This document shows positions 56,139-63,777 of a stretch of DNA of 64,000 bases, one piece after another. Made by a program: the position numbers and the translations under genes. The notes under the pieces are model-generated. The model had not been told where the DNA came from. It did no database searches and saw only the letters and a program-made list of their open reading frames with translations. Origin of the DNA: Halobacteriales archaeon (GTDB taxonomy: Archaea; Halobacteriota; Halobacteria; Halorutilales; JAHENH01); contig JAHENH010000076.1 in NCBI GenBank assembly GCA_018609935.1, positions 7,109 to 71,108 of the forward strand, given 5' to 3'. The first letter of the stretch is position 1. The number at the start of each line of letters is the position of its first letter.

Positions 56139-56651
56139 ATGAGTTCTAGTGAAAACAATGATGAAGAAATTGATCAAGGGGAACAACAAGAGGAAGACTT
56201 AGGTCCTGTATTGGAACAGTTTAAAAAAGATTGGCGTATGCCCTTTTTAGGAGGTATAATAATAGGTATAATTGCAGCTTTAGTCTTATCTGTTGGACTT
56301 GGTGGAGGGATATCTGGTGGGCCAACACAAGATTCTGCAACTATATCAGAAACAGAAAGTAATCTTAATAGATTTTTAGGTAATAATACAGGAATAATAC
56401 TTCCTGGAGCTTCAAACCATACAATAGATAGTATTAGTCAACACCAAAAAACAGGTCTATATAGAGCTAATATCACATTAACAGGCAGTATACAAGGACA
56501 GGAAATAAACGAAAACGGAACAGTCTATATAACCCAAAACGGAAAATACGTATTTTTCGGCTCTCCAATACCACTATCCAGAGACATTAATATACCAACA
56601 CAACCACAACCACAGCAAAACACCACACAAAATACAAACAGATCCACTTAA
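56139..56651 (+). CDS. Single-pass membrane protein with DsbC-N-like extracellular domain
   Basis: About 170 residues from Met at 56139: an acidic cytoplasmic start, one transmembrane helix (GGIIIGIIAALVLSVGLGGG) and an outside domain. The pattern QKTGLYRANITLTG...ENGTVYITQNGKYVFFGSPI resembles the N-terminal domain of secreted DsbC/DsbA-like proteins (LY.V.V ... Y.S.DGKY.F), but no CXXC or thioredoxin part follows. The gene at 59504-60019 is a paralogue. The frame also opens upstream at 56088. Confidence 0.62.
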   Translation: MSSSENNDEEIDQGEQQEEDLGPVLEQFKKDWRMPFLGGIIIGIIAALVLSVGLGGGISGGPTQDSATISETESNLNRFLGNNTGIILPGASNHTIDSISQHQKTGLYRANITLTGSIQGQEINENGTVYITQNGKYVFFGSPIPLSRDINIPTQPQPQQNTTQNTNRST

Positions 56652-56693
56652 ACAAAAAATGAAGATATAGTTGTATCAAGTAGAAACTGTTTA

Positions 56694-56782
56694 TTTCTTA
56701 ATTATTATATAAAAATTTCTTAACTATTATATAAAAAATAGTTATAGATAGGTATAAAAACAGTTATAGATAGATATGAAAA
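56694..56782. repeat. Two successive 22-bp near-tandem duplications
   Basis: TTTCTTAATTATTATATAAA (56694) is repeated at 56716 with one change. TAGTTATAGATAGGTATAAA (56739) is repeated at 56761 with few changes. Both pairs lie just downstream of the decayed AbrB gene. Confidence 0.8.
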
Positions 56783-56789
56783 ATTATTT

Positions 56790-57032
56790 TTATTTTTGTA
56801 TTTGTTTGGAGTATTTGTTTTCTGGGTCTACTTTTTCCGGTTCTTCTCTTTTTAGTATTTCAGAGACAAAATCTTCTAGTATCCCCTCACTTTTGTTAGA
56901 AATAACTATTTTGTTGTCTTTTACCTGAATTTTAGCTTTGAACCCCGATTCTATACCGGATATCTCTCTTATTTGTTATGGAATTTTTATTTCTCCATTT
57001 TCACCAACATCTGCTTCAACTTCAAACACCAT
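56790..57032 (-). pseudogene. AbrB-family antitoxin killed by a nonsense codon
   Basis: The frame of 81 codons starts at ATG 57030-57032 and reads MVFEVEADVGENGEIKIP, stop (TAA at codon 19), QIREISGIESGFKAKIQVKD, ending IQK. The swapped-hairpin signature (G.I.IPK.IRE..GI..G) is intact apart from the stop, which probably replaced a Lys codon (AAA to TAA). Reading through would give a normal AbrB/VapB-type antitoxin. No toxin is beside it. Confidence 0.78.
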
Positions 57033-57571
57033 ATCAACAATATATCCTTTTTTCTTTTTTATGTGTTGTTCTATCTTATGAGGGTGTATAAGGGAGGTGT
57101 GTAGGTACTCCTACTTTTTAGGTGTGGGGTATACGGACCTCTTAACAAATATTAAGTAACCTTGCGTTGTATGGTATTTTATATGGTAGTTTGGTGGGGT
57201 TTACTGTCTTATCAACAAAACCAAATCCCCCCTAACGCCAACACAGACTTATAATACACGTGGACAAGAATCGAAAGGATTCAAAGGTAAACCCTGAAAT
57301 CCTCTTAGAGAGTAAGGTCTAGAGCGCGTTGTGGACACACCACAGAGAATAAACACCCACTATAGTGGAATTTTAAAGAAAACTTCTCTAGAAACCCCAC
57401 ACTTTAGAGCAACGAGAAATCACTATTTGTTTATATCTAATAAAAAAAATTGAAATAAATATTTAATTTGGAAATTACGATTCCCGAAATCACGGTTTCT
57501 TTAATTAAAGATATTTTTTGTTAATATTTTTTCGGAAGATTTTGTTTAATTAGACTGTTTAGATTTGTCTA
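57033..57571. other. Gene-free interval upstream of pepF
   Basis: About 540 bases with no believable gene. It is more GC-rich than other gaps between 57060 and 57420. The right part holds the hairpin cluster described as a candidate RNA. The last 150 bases are AT-rich and contain the pepF promoter. Confidence 0.6.
57215..57380 (+). ncRNA. Candidate structured RNA or IS guide-RNA relic
   Basis: Four short perfect stems occur in a row: GAATC/GATTC (57268-57282), CTCT/AGAG (57302-57312), TGTGG/CCACA (57330-57344) and CCAC/GTGG (57357-57368). The stretch has no open frame and a higher GC content than its surroundings. The run resembles the guide-RNA region of haloarchaeal TnpB elements in general style, but no tnpB lies beside it. 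The assignment is a hypothesis; boundaries and strand are uncertain. Confidence 0.35.
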
Positions 57572-59362
57572 ATGAGTAGTATTCCTACACGTAGTGAGAT
57601 TGATGATAGATATAAATGGAATCTTGAAAATATATATAGTTCTATAGATGAATGGAAAAAAGATTATAGTGAAATAGAAGAAAAAATAGAAGAACTAAAA
57701 GATTTTAAGGGTAGGACAACAGAGAGTGGTGAAGTTTTACTTTCCGTTTTAGAGCTACGTGATACAATAATGAGAAGGGTTTCTATGTTGGCTGCTTTTG
57801 CTAGGATGCGTAGTGATGAAGATACTAGAGATCAAGAGTTTCAGAGTCTATCTTCACAGGGTCGTTCATTGAGTTCCAAGGCAGGTAGTGCTGCGAGTTT
57901 TATAGAGCCAGAAATACAGAACACACCGAAAGAAGAGATAGAACGTATGGTGGAGTCTACGGATGGTCTGAAACTATATAGGCATTATCTTGATGATGTA
58001 TTGCGTATGAAACCATATACACGGTCTATTGAGGTAGAGGAGGTTCTTTCAGATCTTGGTGAGGTGTTAGGTAGTCCAAACGATATATATAAGATGTTAA
58101 CTAATGCTGATATGACATTTCCAGAGATAGAAAAACCAAGGGGAGAAAAAGTTGAGATAACACAGTCAAATTTTACCAAGCTATTAAGAAACGAGGATAG
58201 AGAGTTTAGAAAAAAAGTACATAGGTCCTTCTATAAAGAACTAGATAGTGTCCGGAATACTGTTGGTTCCTCTCTTAGAAATTCTATAAGGGGAGATGTA
58301 AAAATTGCCGACATTAGGGGATATGAAACATGTCGAGAAGCAGCTATGCATCCCCCGAACATACCAACAAAAGTCTATGATATATTATTAGATACTATAG
58401 AATCAAATCTAGATGTATTATATAGCCATATAGAACTTAAAAAGGAAGCATTAGATCTGGGTGAGATAGAGGTGTGGGATCTATATATGCCGCTACCACA
58501 AAAACAGGAACCAGAGATACCATACGAAAAAGCTAAACAATACATCATAGACGCAGTAGAGCCTCTAGGAGAAAAATATCAATCTAAACTAAAAGGGGGA
58601 CTAGATTCTATGTGGGTTGATGTATATGAAAACCGAGGGAAGAGATCTGGTGCTTATAGTGGTGGAACATATGATACACAGCCATATATATTGATGAACT
58701 ACCAAAAGGACCTATCTTCCATGTATACACTAGCACATGAACTTGGACACTCACTACATTCAGAGCTAACAAGTGAAAACCAACCATACATATACAGTGA
58801 CTATAAGATATTTATAGCAGAGATAGCAAGCACAGTAAATGAAACACTACTAACACACCACCTACTAAACAATACAGAAAACAAGAAAATACAGAAACAT
58901 GCACTAAACCAACAACTAGAACAGTATAGATCAACCCTATATAGACAGACAATGTTCGCAGACTTTGAAGATAAAATACACAAAATGGAAGAAAACAATC
59001 AACCACTAACTCCAGACTTACTCGATGAAACATATAAAGAATTCAAAACAAAATACTATAAACCAGCAAACATCGACAAACACATAAAAAAAGAATGGAT
59101 GAGGATACCACACTTCTATTATAACTACTATGTATACCAATATGCTACAGGAATATCTATAGCAACAACAATAACAAAAAATATATTAGATAAAGGAAAA
59201 TCAGAAGCTGAAAAATACCTAGAATTTCTAAAATCAGGATCCAAAAAATACCCAATAGAACTACTAAAAATAACAGACATAGATCCCACAAAACCAAAAC
59301 CCATAAAACAAACAATACAACAATATAAAAAATACATCCAACAATATAAAAAACTAAACTAA
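57572..59362 (+). CDS. pepF: Oligoendopeptidase F (M3 family)
   Basis: This 596-residue cytoplasmic metallopeptidase cleaves oligopeptides. The zinc motif HELGHSLH begins at residue 389; the third ligand Glu lies in FIAEIASTVNE. The N-terminal SEIDDRYKWNLENIYSSIDEW is typical of PepF. Length is standard. It could process peptides imported by the Dpp system. The 3' third is A+C-rich. Confidence 0.94.
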   Translation: MSSIPTRSEIDDRYKWNLENIYSSIDEWKKDYSEIEEKIEELKDFKGRTTESGEVLLSVLELRDTIMRRVSMLAAFARMRSDEDTRDQEFQSLSSQGRSLSSKAGSAASFIEPEIQNTPKEEIERMVESTDGLKLYRHYLDDVLRMKPYTRSIEVEEVLSDLGEVLGSPNDIYKMLTNADMTFPEIEKPRGEKVEITQSNFTKLLRNEDREFRKKVHRSFYKELDSVRNTVGSSLRNSIRGDVKIADIRGYETCREAAMHPPNIPTKVYDILLDTIESNLDVLYSHIELKKEALDLGEIEVWDLYMPLPQKQEPEIPYEKAKQYIIDAVEPLGEKYQSKLKGGLDSMWVDVYENRGKRSGAYSGGTYDTQPYILMNYQKDLSSMYTLAHELGHSLHSELTSENQPYIYSDYKIFIAEIASTVNETLLTHHLLNNTENKKIQKHALNQQLEQYRSTLYRQTMFADFEDKIHKMEENNQPLTPDLLDETYKEFKTKYYKPANIDKHIKKEWMRIPHFYYNYYVYQYATGISIATTITKNILDKGKSEAEKYLEFLKSGSKKYPIELLKITDIDPTKPKPIKQTIQQYKKYIQQYKKLN

Positions 59363-59425
59363 CAAAAAAACCAAAAACACACCCACAAAAACAATAATAT
59401 AGAAAACTAAAAATTTACAGTATAA

Positions 59426-59466
59426 CCTCGAGAGTGCCTAGAAGGCTTGACACCGAGGTAGTTCAC
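59426..59466 (-). repeat. GTGAACTAC motif with nested hairpin (copy C)
   Basis: On the minus strand GTGAACTAC (59466-59458) is followed by CCTCG pairing with CGAGG (59426-59430) around an inner stem with GCC/GGC. It lies between the convergent pepF and the DsbC-N-like gene. The arm sequence (CCTCGGTGTCAAGCC) resembles ends of haloarchaeal IS200/IS605 elements. A bidirectional terminator is the alternative. Confidence 0.45.
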
Positions 59467-59503
59467 TCTATTTTATAATATCAAACAATAATTTTTTGAT
59501 GAA

Positions 59504-60019
59504 TTAATTTTGTGGCTGTGTTAGTTGTTGTTGTAGCTGTTGTATGTCTGTCGGTTCTGAAAACATATACTGACCATCTTTTGATACATATATTTCCCTG
59601 TATTCCTGTAATGACTCAAGCCGTATAGGATTTCTCTGAACTACCGTGTATCCATCTACAGATATATTTACACGATATAAAGATGAAAACCTAGAATCTT
59701 CAATATTGTATACAGTAGAGTTTATAGATAAATTATCTGCAGATAAGTTTTCACTTTGGTTTGCATAAAATGCAAGCTGTCTCTCCTGTCGTCTTGACTG
59801 ATTATTTATAAGGTTTTGTACAATCTGCCTAACCTCATCCTCTCCAAGAGTATTCTCTAAACTAGAATTATCTGGAGATGTCTGGTCTATATCACCTGTT
59901 GAACCATTCCCTATCATACCTGCACCAACATATCCAACAAAAAAGGCAATCAAGATTGCCCCCCCAAAAACTAAAAATATATTACGACGTCTACTAGAAT
60001 TAAGATCATCTAACAACAT
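59504..60019 (-). CDS. Single-pass membrane protein with DsbC-N-like extracellular domain (paralogue)
   Basis: About 171 residues: an Arg-rich cytoplasmic start, one transmembrane helix (IFLVFGGAILIAFFVGYVGA), then a Ser/Asn/Gln-rich outside part. The motif SLYRVNISVDGYTV...REIYVSKDGQYMFSEPTDI aligns with LYRANITLTG...VYITQNGKYVFFGSPI of the protein at 56139-56651. No cysteine pair is present. Several NxS/T sites suggest it may be glycosylated. Start Met at 60017-60019; three more codons are open upstream. Confidence 0.62.
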   Translation of the reverse strand: MLLDDLNSSRRRNIFLVFGGAILIAFFVGYVGAGMIGNGSTGDIDQTSPDNSSLENTLGEDEVRQIVQNLINNQSRRQERQLAFYANQSENLSADNLSINSTVYNIEDSRFSSLYRVNISVDGYTVVQRNPIRLESLQEYREIYVSKDGQYMFSEPTDIQQLQQQLTQPQN

Positions 60020-60255
60020 AAAAACCAAATACAGTTCTCAATAGAAAAAAATACCTATAAAAACCAATACCATAAAAAATCCCGTATCAACCAAAACTAA
60101 ACATAGAAATCTTCAGTAGTCTTTATATATTTTCTCTGCTCTGTGAGACATGGTTTCTATCTGTATTCTATATAGAAGAAATCTATTTTTTGGAAGGAAA
60201 AGAATTTTTTCGTAATTAAAAAGGTTGATGACTGTAGACATATAGGTTTTATTTA

Positions 60256-61092
60256 ATGTTTAAGGTTGGAGCACATGTCTCTATTAGTGGAGGAATACCT
60301 AATGCTGTAGATCGTGAAGTTGAGTTTGGAGGTAATTGTGGACAGATATTTGTAGGTTCACCTAGAGGGTGGAAAGTCAGTGAAATAGATAAAAAAGAGG
60401 CAGAAGAATTTAAAGAAAATTCAGATGATAAAGAACTTTCCCCTTGGATTGTTCATGGAACATATCTTGTTAATTTTGCTACTCCAAAACATGATTTAGG
60501 CGAAAGATCTATAAACACCGTACAAGAAGAGTTGAATGCCGCTTCAACACTTGATATTCCTTTCTATGTTTTCCATCCAGGAGCTCATACTGGTAGTGGA
60601 GAAAAAAGAGGTATAGAAAAAGTGGGGGATCGTCTATCTGAACTAGACATCCCAGATAATGTAACATTACTCTTAGAAAATACATCTGGTAAAGGTACCA
60701 CTGTTGGAAAAAAATTTGAAGAACTAGAAAGTATGGTCGAAAAATCTAGTTATGGTTATCAAGATATAGGTTTTTGTCTCGATACTTGCCACCTATACAG
60801 TGCTGGATACAACTTTACAACCAAAGAAAAAATAGATAATTTGGTACAAAAAATAGACGATATCCTTGGAATAGACAACGTATACTATCTCCATCTAAAC
60901 GATTCAAAGCATCCACTAGGATCCGAAAAAGACGAACATGAACACATAGGAGAAGGAAAAATAGGAGAAAAAGGATTCAAACTATTCATAAACCACGGAA
61001 AACTACGTAACAAACCAATGGTGTTAGAAACACCAGAAGACGACAAAGGATTCCAATGGAATATAGAAAAAATAAAAACACTAAGAACATAA
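60256..61092 (+). CDS. nfo: Endonuclease IV
   Basis: This 278-residue AP endonuclease cuts DNA at abasic sites in base-excision repair and binds three zinc ions. Seen are VGAHVSISGG at the start, FHPGAHTG, LLLENTSGKG, GFCLDTCHLYSAGY, LHLNDSKHPLGSEKDEHEHIGEG and the last ligand Glu in LETPE. Length is standard. Confidence 0.96.
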   Translation: MFKVGAHVSISGGIPNAVDREVEFGGNCGQIFVGSPRGWKVSEIDKKEAEEFKENSDDKELSPWIVHGTYLVNFATPKHDLGERSINTVQEELNAASTLDIPFYVFHPGAHTGSGEKRGIEKVGDRLSELDIPDNVTLLLENTSGKGTTVGKKFEELESMVEKSSYGYQDIGFCLDTCHLYSAGYNFTTKEKIDNLVQKIDDILGIDNVYYLHLNDSKHPLGSEKDEHEHIGEGKIGEKGFKLFINHGKLRNKPMVLETPEDDKGFQWNIEKIKTLRT

Positions 61093-61296
61093 TTTCGAAT
61101 CTCAGAAAAAAGATATATTACTATATCTCTAATCCCTAGGAGATAAAGAGTTAGAATTTCTATTTTTTTGTTTTAATTCCTTTCTAAGATAAATATAATA
61201 TATACTATTGATTTCTGGTTTTTTATGTATAAAATGGGTTTTTTGCTATTTTTCTAGTTGTTTTTCAGTCACATGCCAAAGACTTGACTAGAACGG

Positions 61297-61331
61297 GAGT
61301 TCACGCTGAATCCCACCACTAAAGCGGTGTA
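61297..61331 (+). repeat. TnpB right-end-like relic
   Basis: GAGTTCACGCTGAATCCC (61297-61314) leads into CACCACT/AGCGGTG (one mismatch, 61314-61329), followed by TATAGGTCAAA. The order matches the right end of the TnpB element at 33.8 kb (GGATTCAGCCACTT..GGATGTCAA). No tnpB remains. It lies between the convergent nfo and DUF5789 genes. Confidence 0.5.
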
Positions 61332-61335
61332 TAGG

Positions 61336-61629
61336 TCAAAAGTGTTGCATTTGTATTTGGTCGTCTAGTTCCGGGTGGTTTGGTGATCTGTCGTCGTAGT
61401 TTTTTTGGGCTATGAAGTCTTCTGTTAGGTATCCTAGAAATACTCTGTATATGTCGTCTACTGACCTGTATTCTGTTGTTTGTGAGTATTTTAGTATGTC
61501 TTGTATTTCTTCTGTTTCTCCGTTTTGTGCTATTACTTTTTTGTCTCCGAGTTTTTGTATAAGGTCTTTGTGTTTTATGGGGTATTCGTATTGTTCTGTT
61601 AGGTATTTTTTTAGCTCTGTATGCCTCAT
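61336..61629 (-). CDS. DUF5789 family protein
   Basis: About 97 residues from MRHTELKKYLTEQYEYPIKH (61629); 15 in-frame codons upstream are left out. The pattern YPIKHKDLIQKLGDKKV, NGETEEIQDIL and YRSVDDIYRVFLGYLTEDFI matches small haloarchaeal DUF5789 proteins of unknown function. It ends beside the TnpB-end-like relic. Confidence 0.65.
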   Translation of the reverse strand: MRHTELKKYLTEQYEYPIKHKDLIQKLGDKKVIAQNGETEEIQDILKYSQTTEYRSVDDIYRVFLGYLTEDFIAQKNYDDRSPNHPELDDQIQMQHF

Positions 61630-61863
61630 GTTACCAAATAACATTGAAAGCATATAAAGATTATGAATGAACAAAAAACAGTAATATAAAACTAAACCTT
61701 AAAAATAAAAAACGTAATACCAATAAATAAAAAAATTAAAAAACAGAAAAACTAACCATGTGTACAAAAAAAACAAAAGACATAACTAAACATAACTAAC
61801 ACAACAAAAATATAAAAGAAAAATAGAAACCCATAGTACAACCTAACAGAAATATAAGCGAGA

Positions 61864-62646
61864 ATGAAAGAAATAGAAAATAATATAGTTTCTTTTATAC
61901 AAAAAATTGTAGAAGATACAAATACAGATGGAGTAGTGATCGGTCTAAGTGGTGGAATAGATTCAACAATAACAGCACACCTAGCAGTAAAAGCTCTTGG
62001 AAGCCAAAATGTATATGGACTAATTTTACCGGCAGATCCTACAGAAAAACACAACATAAAAGATGCAGAAAAAACAGCAGAAACTCTATCAATCAACTAT
62101 AAAAAAATCAATATACAGCCAATACTAGATCAATTATTAGAAACAATAGAAAAAACAAAAAAAGAAAAATACAAACAGGCAATAGGAAACACTGCAGCAA
62201 GAACGCGTATGATGATAAATTATTTTGAGGCAAACACAAAAAACACCCTAGTTATAGGTACAGGAAACCGTACAGAACTATTACTAGGATATTTTACAAA
62301 ATACGGAGATGGCGGAGTGGATCTGCTACCAATAGGAGATCTATATAAAACACAAGTAAAAAAAATCGGCCGCCACCTAGACATACCAGAAAAAATCATA
62401 GAAAAACCACCAACAGCAGGACTATGGGAGGGGCAAACAGATGAATCAGAACTAGGACTACCATACAAAAAAATAGACAAAATCCTTAAAGCCCTAATCG
62501 ATCAACAAAAAACAATACAACAAACATCAAACCAACTAAACATAAAAAAACAAAAAATAAAAAAATACAAAAAAATGTACGAAAAAAGCAAACACAAAAG
62601 GGCTACACCCCCCACACCAAAACAATACACAAACACCAAAAACTAA
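61864..62646 (+). CDS. nadE: NAD+ synthase
   Basis: This 260-residue enzyme amidates NaAD to NAD+. The ATP PP-loop is SGGIDST (29-35), and TGNRTELLLGYFTKYGDGG and PTAGLWEGQTDESELG are conserved. It lacks a glutaminase domain, so ammonia or a separate glutaminase is used. The last 50 codons are extremely Lys/Gln/Asn-rich, with a tail rich in Lys, Thr and Pro. Confidence 0.95.
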   Translation: MKEIENNIVSFIQKIVEDTNTDGVVIGLSGGIDSTITAHLAVKALGSQNVYGLILPADPTEKHNIKDAEKTAETLSINYKKINIQPILDQLLETIEKTKKEKYKQAIGNTAARTRMMINYFEANTKNTLVIGTGNRTELLLGYFTKYGDGGVDLLPIGDLYKTQVKKIGRHLDIPEKIIEKPPTAGLWEGQTDESELGLPYKKIDKILKALIDQQKTIQQTSNQLNIKKQKIKKYKKMYEKSKHKRATPPTPKQYTNTKN

Positions 62647-62693
62647 ACCAAGAAAAATATATAGAAAAATAACTAAAAAACCTATAAGGTAAT

Positions 62694-63137
62694 CTATTCT
62701 TTATTTTTTTCTTTATGTTCAGAGAGTTTCTCTCTAAAATCCCTACGTCCCTCCTCCATTTTTCTATATAAATCTCTATCCATATATCCTCCAAACACCT
62801 CCTCTTGATTAGAACTAAATCTATCTATTTCTGGAAATCTATCCCATCCGTTATGTTTTAACATATATGCTTCTCCATCCAGATATACTATATCACCAGG
62901 CCTTAAAGACCTCTTATCTTCCTCATTATCAATCAAACTAGACCTACGAGCTATCAACCAACAACGCTTAAATACGTCTCTTAGATTTTCTATATCATCA
63001 AAACTCCAAACACGCTCATAATACCTCTCACAATCTTCAGAGCTAGGAGGACTATCACCGCTAACTATACCCTTTCTATATACAAGATCAGAAATATCCT
63101 CAACCCTATAAAAATAAACTTCAGCCCTCATCAACAA
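62694..63137 (-). CDS. Hypothetical protein, unrecognised
   Basis: This 147-residue soluble protein has many Tyr, Arg, Glu and Asp residues. The middle RSLRPGDIVYLDGEAYMLKH is a short beta-rich module with a PGDIV turn; the N-terminus AEVYFYRVEDISDLVYRKG and SFDDIENLRDVFKRCW look ordered. I recall similar haloarchaeal proteins of unknown function but cannot name a family. Codon use is normal for the window. The second Met (63131) is an alternative start. Confidence 0.6.
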   Translation of the reverse strand: MLMRAEVYFYRVEDISDLVYRKGIVSGDSPPSSEDCERYYERVWSFDDIENLRDVFKRCWLIARRSSLIDNEEDKRSLRPGDIVYLDGEAYMLKHNGWDRFPEIDRFSSNQEEVFGGYMDRDLYRKMEEGRRDFREKLSEHKEKNKE

Positions 63138-63269
63138 CGTAAAAAAATAACAACTACAACCTTATAACATCCCCTCCTTTTATACTGATATCTAAAACTA
63201 TAGACCTCTAATAATTCAAGAAATATAAAAACATAAAAAACACACAACAAAAAAACATAGCTGTGTTAA

Positions 63270-63707
63270 ATGGAATATTTTGAAGACATAGAAACACCAA
63301 AAACCTGGAGGTTTGGAGAATACACAATGAAAGAAAACGAAATTTTAGAATTTAGAAAAAAGTACGATCCAATACCATCACAGATAGACAAACAAAAAGC
63401 AAAAAACTCCTATTTTGAAGGCCTGATAGCAAGCGGACTACACACCCTATCTATAACAACAAAACTATTCATAGAAAACACAGATCTCCAAATAATTGCC
63501 TCACCAGGGTTCGGAGACACAAAATGGAAAAAACCAGTCAGACCAAAAGACACAATAACAATAAAAGCAGAAATAACAGAAAAAACCAACCAAAAAAACA
63601 AACCAGGGGGAAAAACAGAATGGAAATGGAAAACATACAACCAAAAAAACAACGAAGTAATGACAACACAACCAACACTACTAATCCAAACAAAAAATAA
63701 CATCTAA
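63270..63707 (+). CDS. MaoC-like hot-dog dehydratase
   Basis: This 145-residue protein has the MaoC layout: FEDIETPKTWRFGEYTM, then DPIPSQIDKQKAKNSYFEG, LIASGLHTLSI and KWKKPVRPKDTITIKAEITE. In usual members the first part reads D-P-x-P-x-H; here Gln replaces His, so catalysis may differ. Acyl-CoA hydration is the likely family activity. It is unlinked to the pha genes. The final 50 codons are A+C-rich. Confidence 0.75.
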   Translation: MEYFEDIETPKTWRFGEYTMKENEILEFRKKYDPIPSQIDKQKAKNSYFEGLIASGLHTLSITTKLFIENTDLQIIASPGFGDTKWKKPVRPKDTITIKAEITEKTNQKNKPGGKTEWKWKTYNQKNNEVMTTQPTLLIQTKNNI

Positions 63708-63777
63708 AAACTCAAAACAAAACATAAACGCCACCAATAAAAGATTTAAACCACAACCCACAAAAAATAACCATAAA

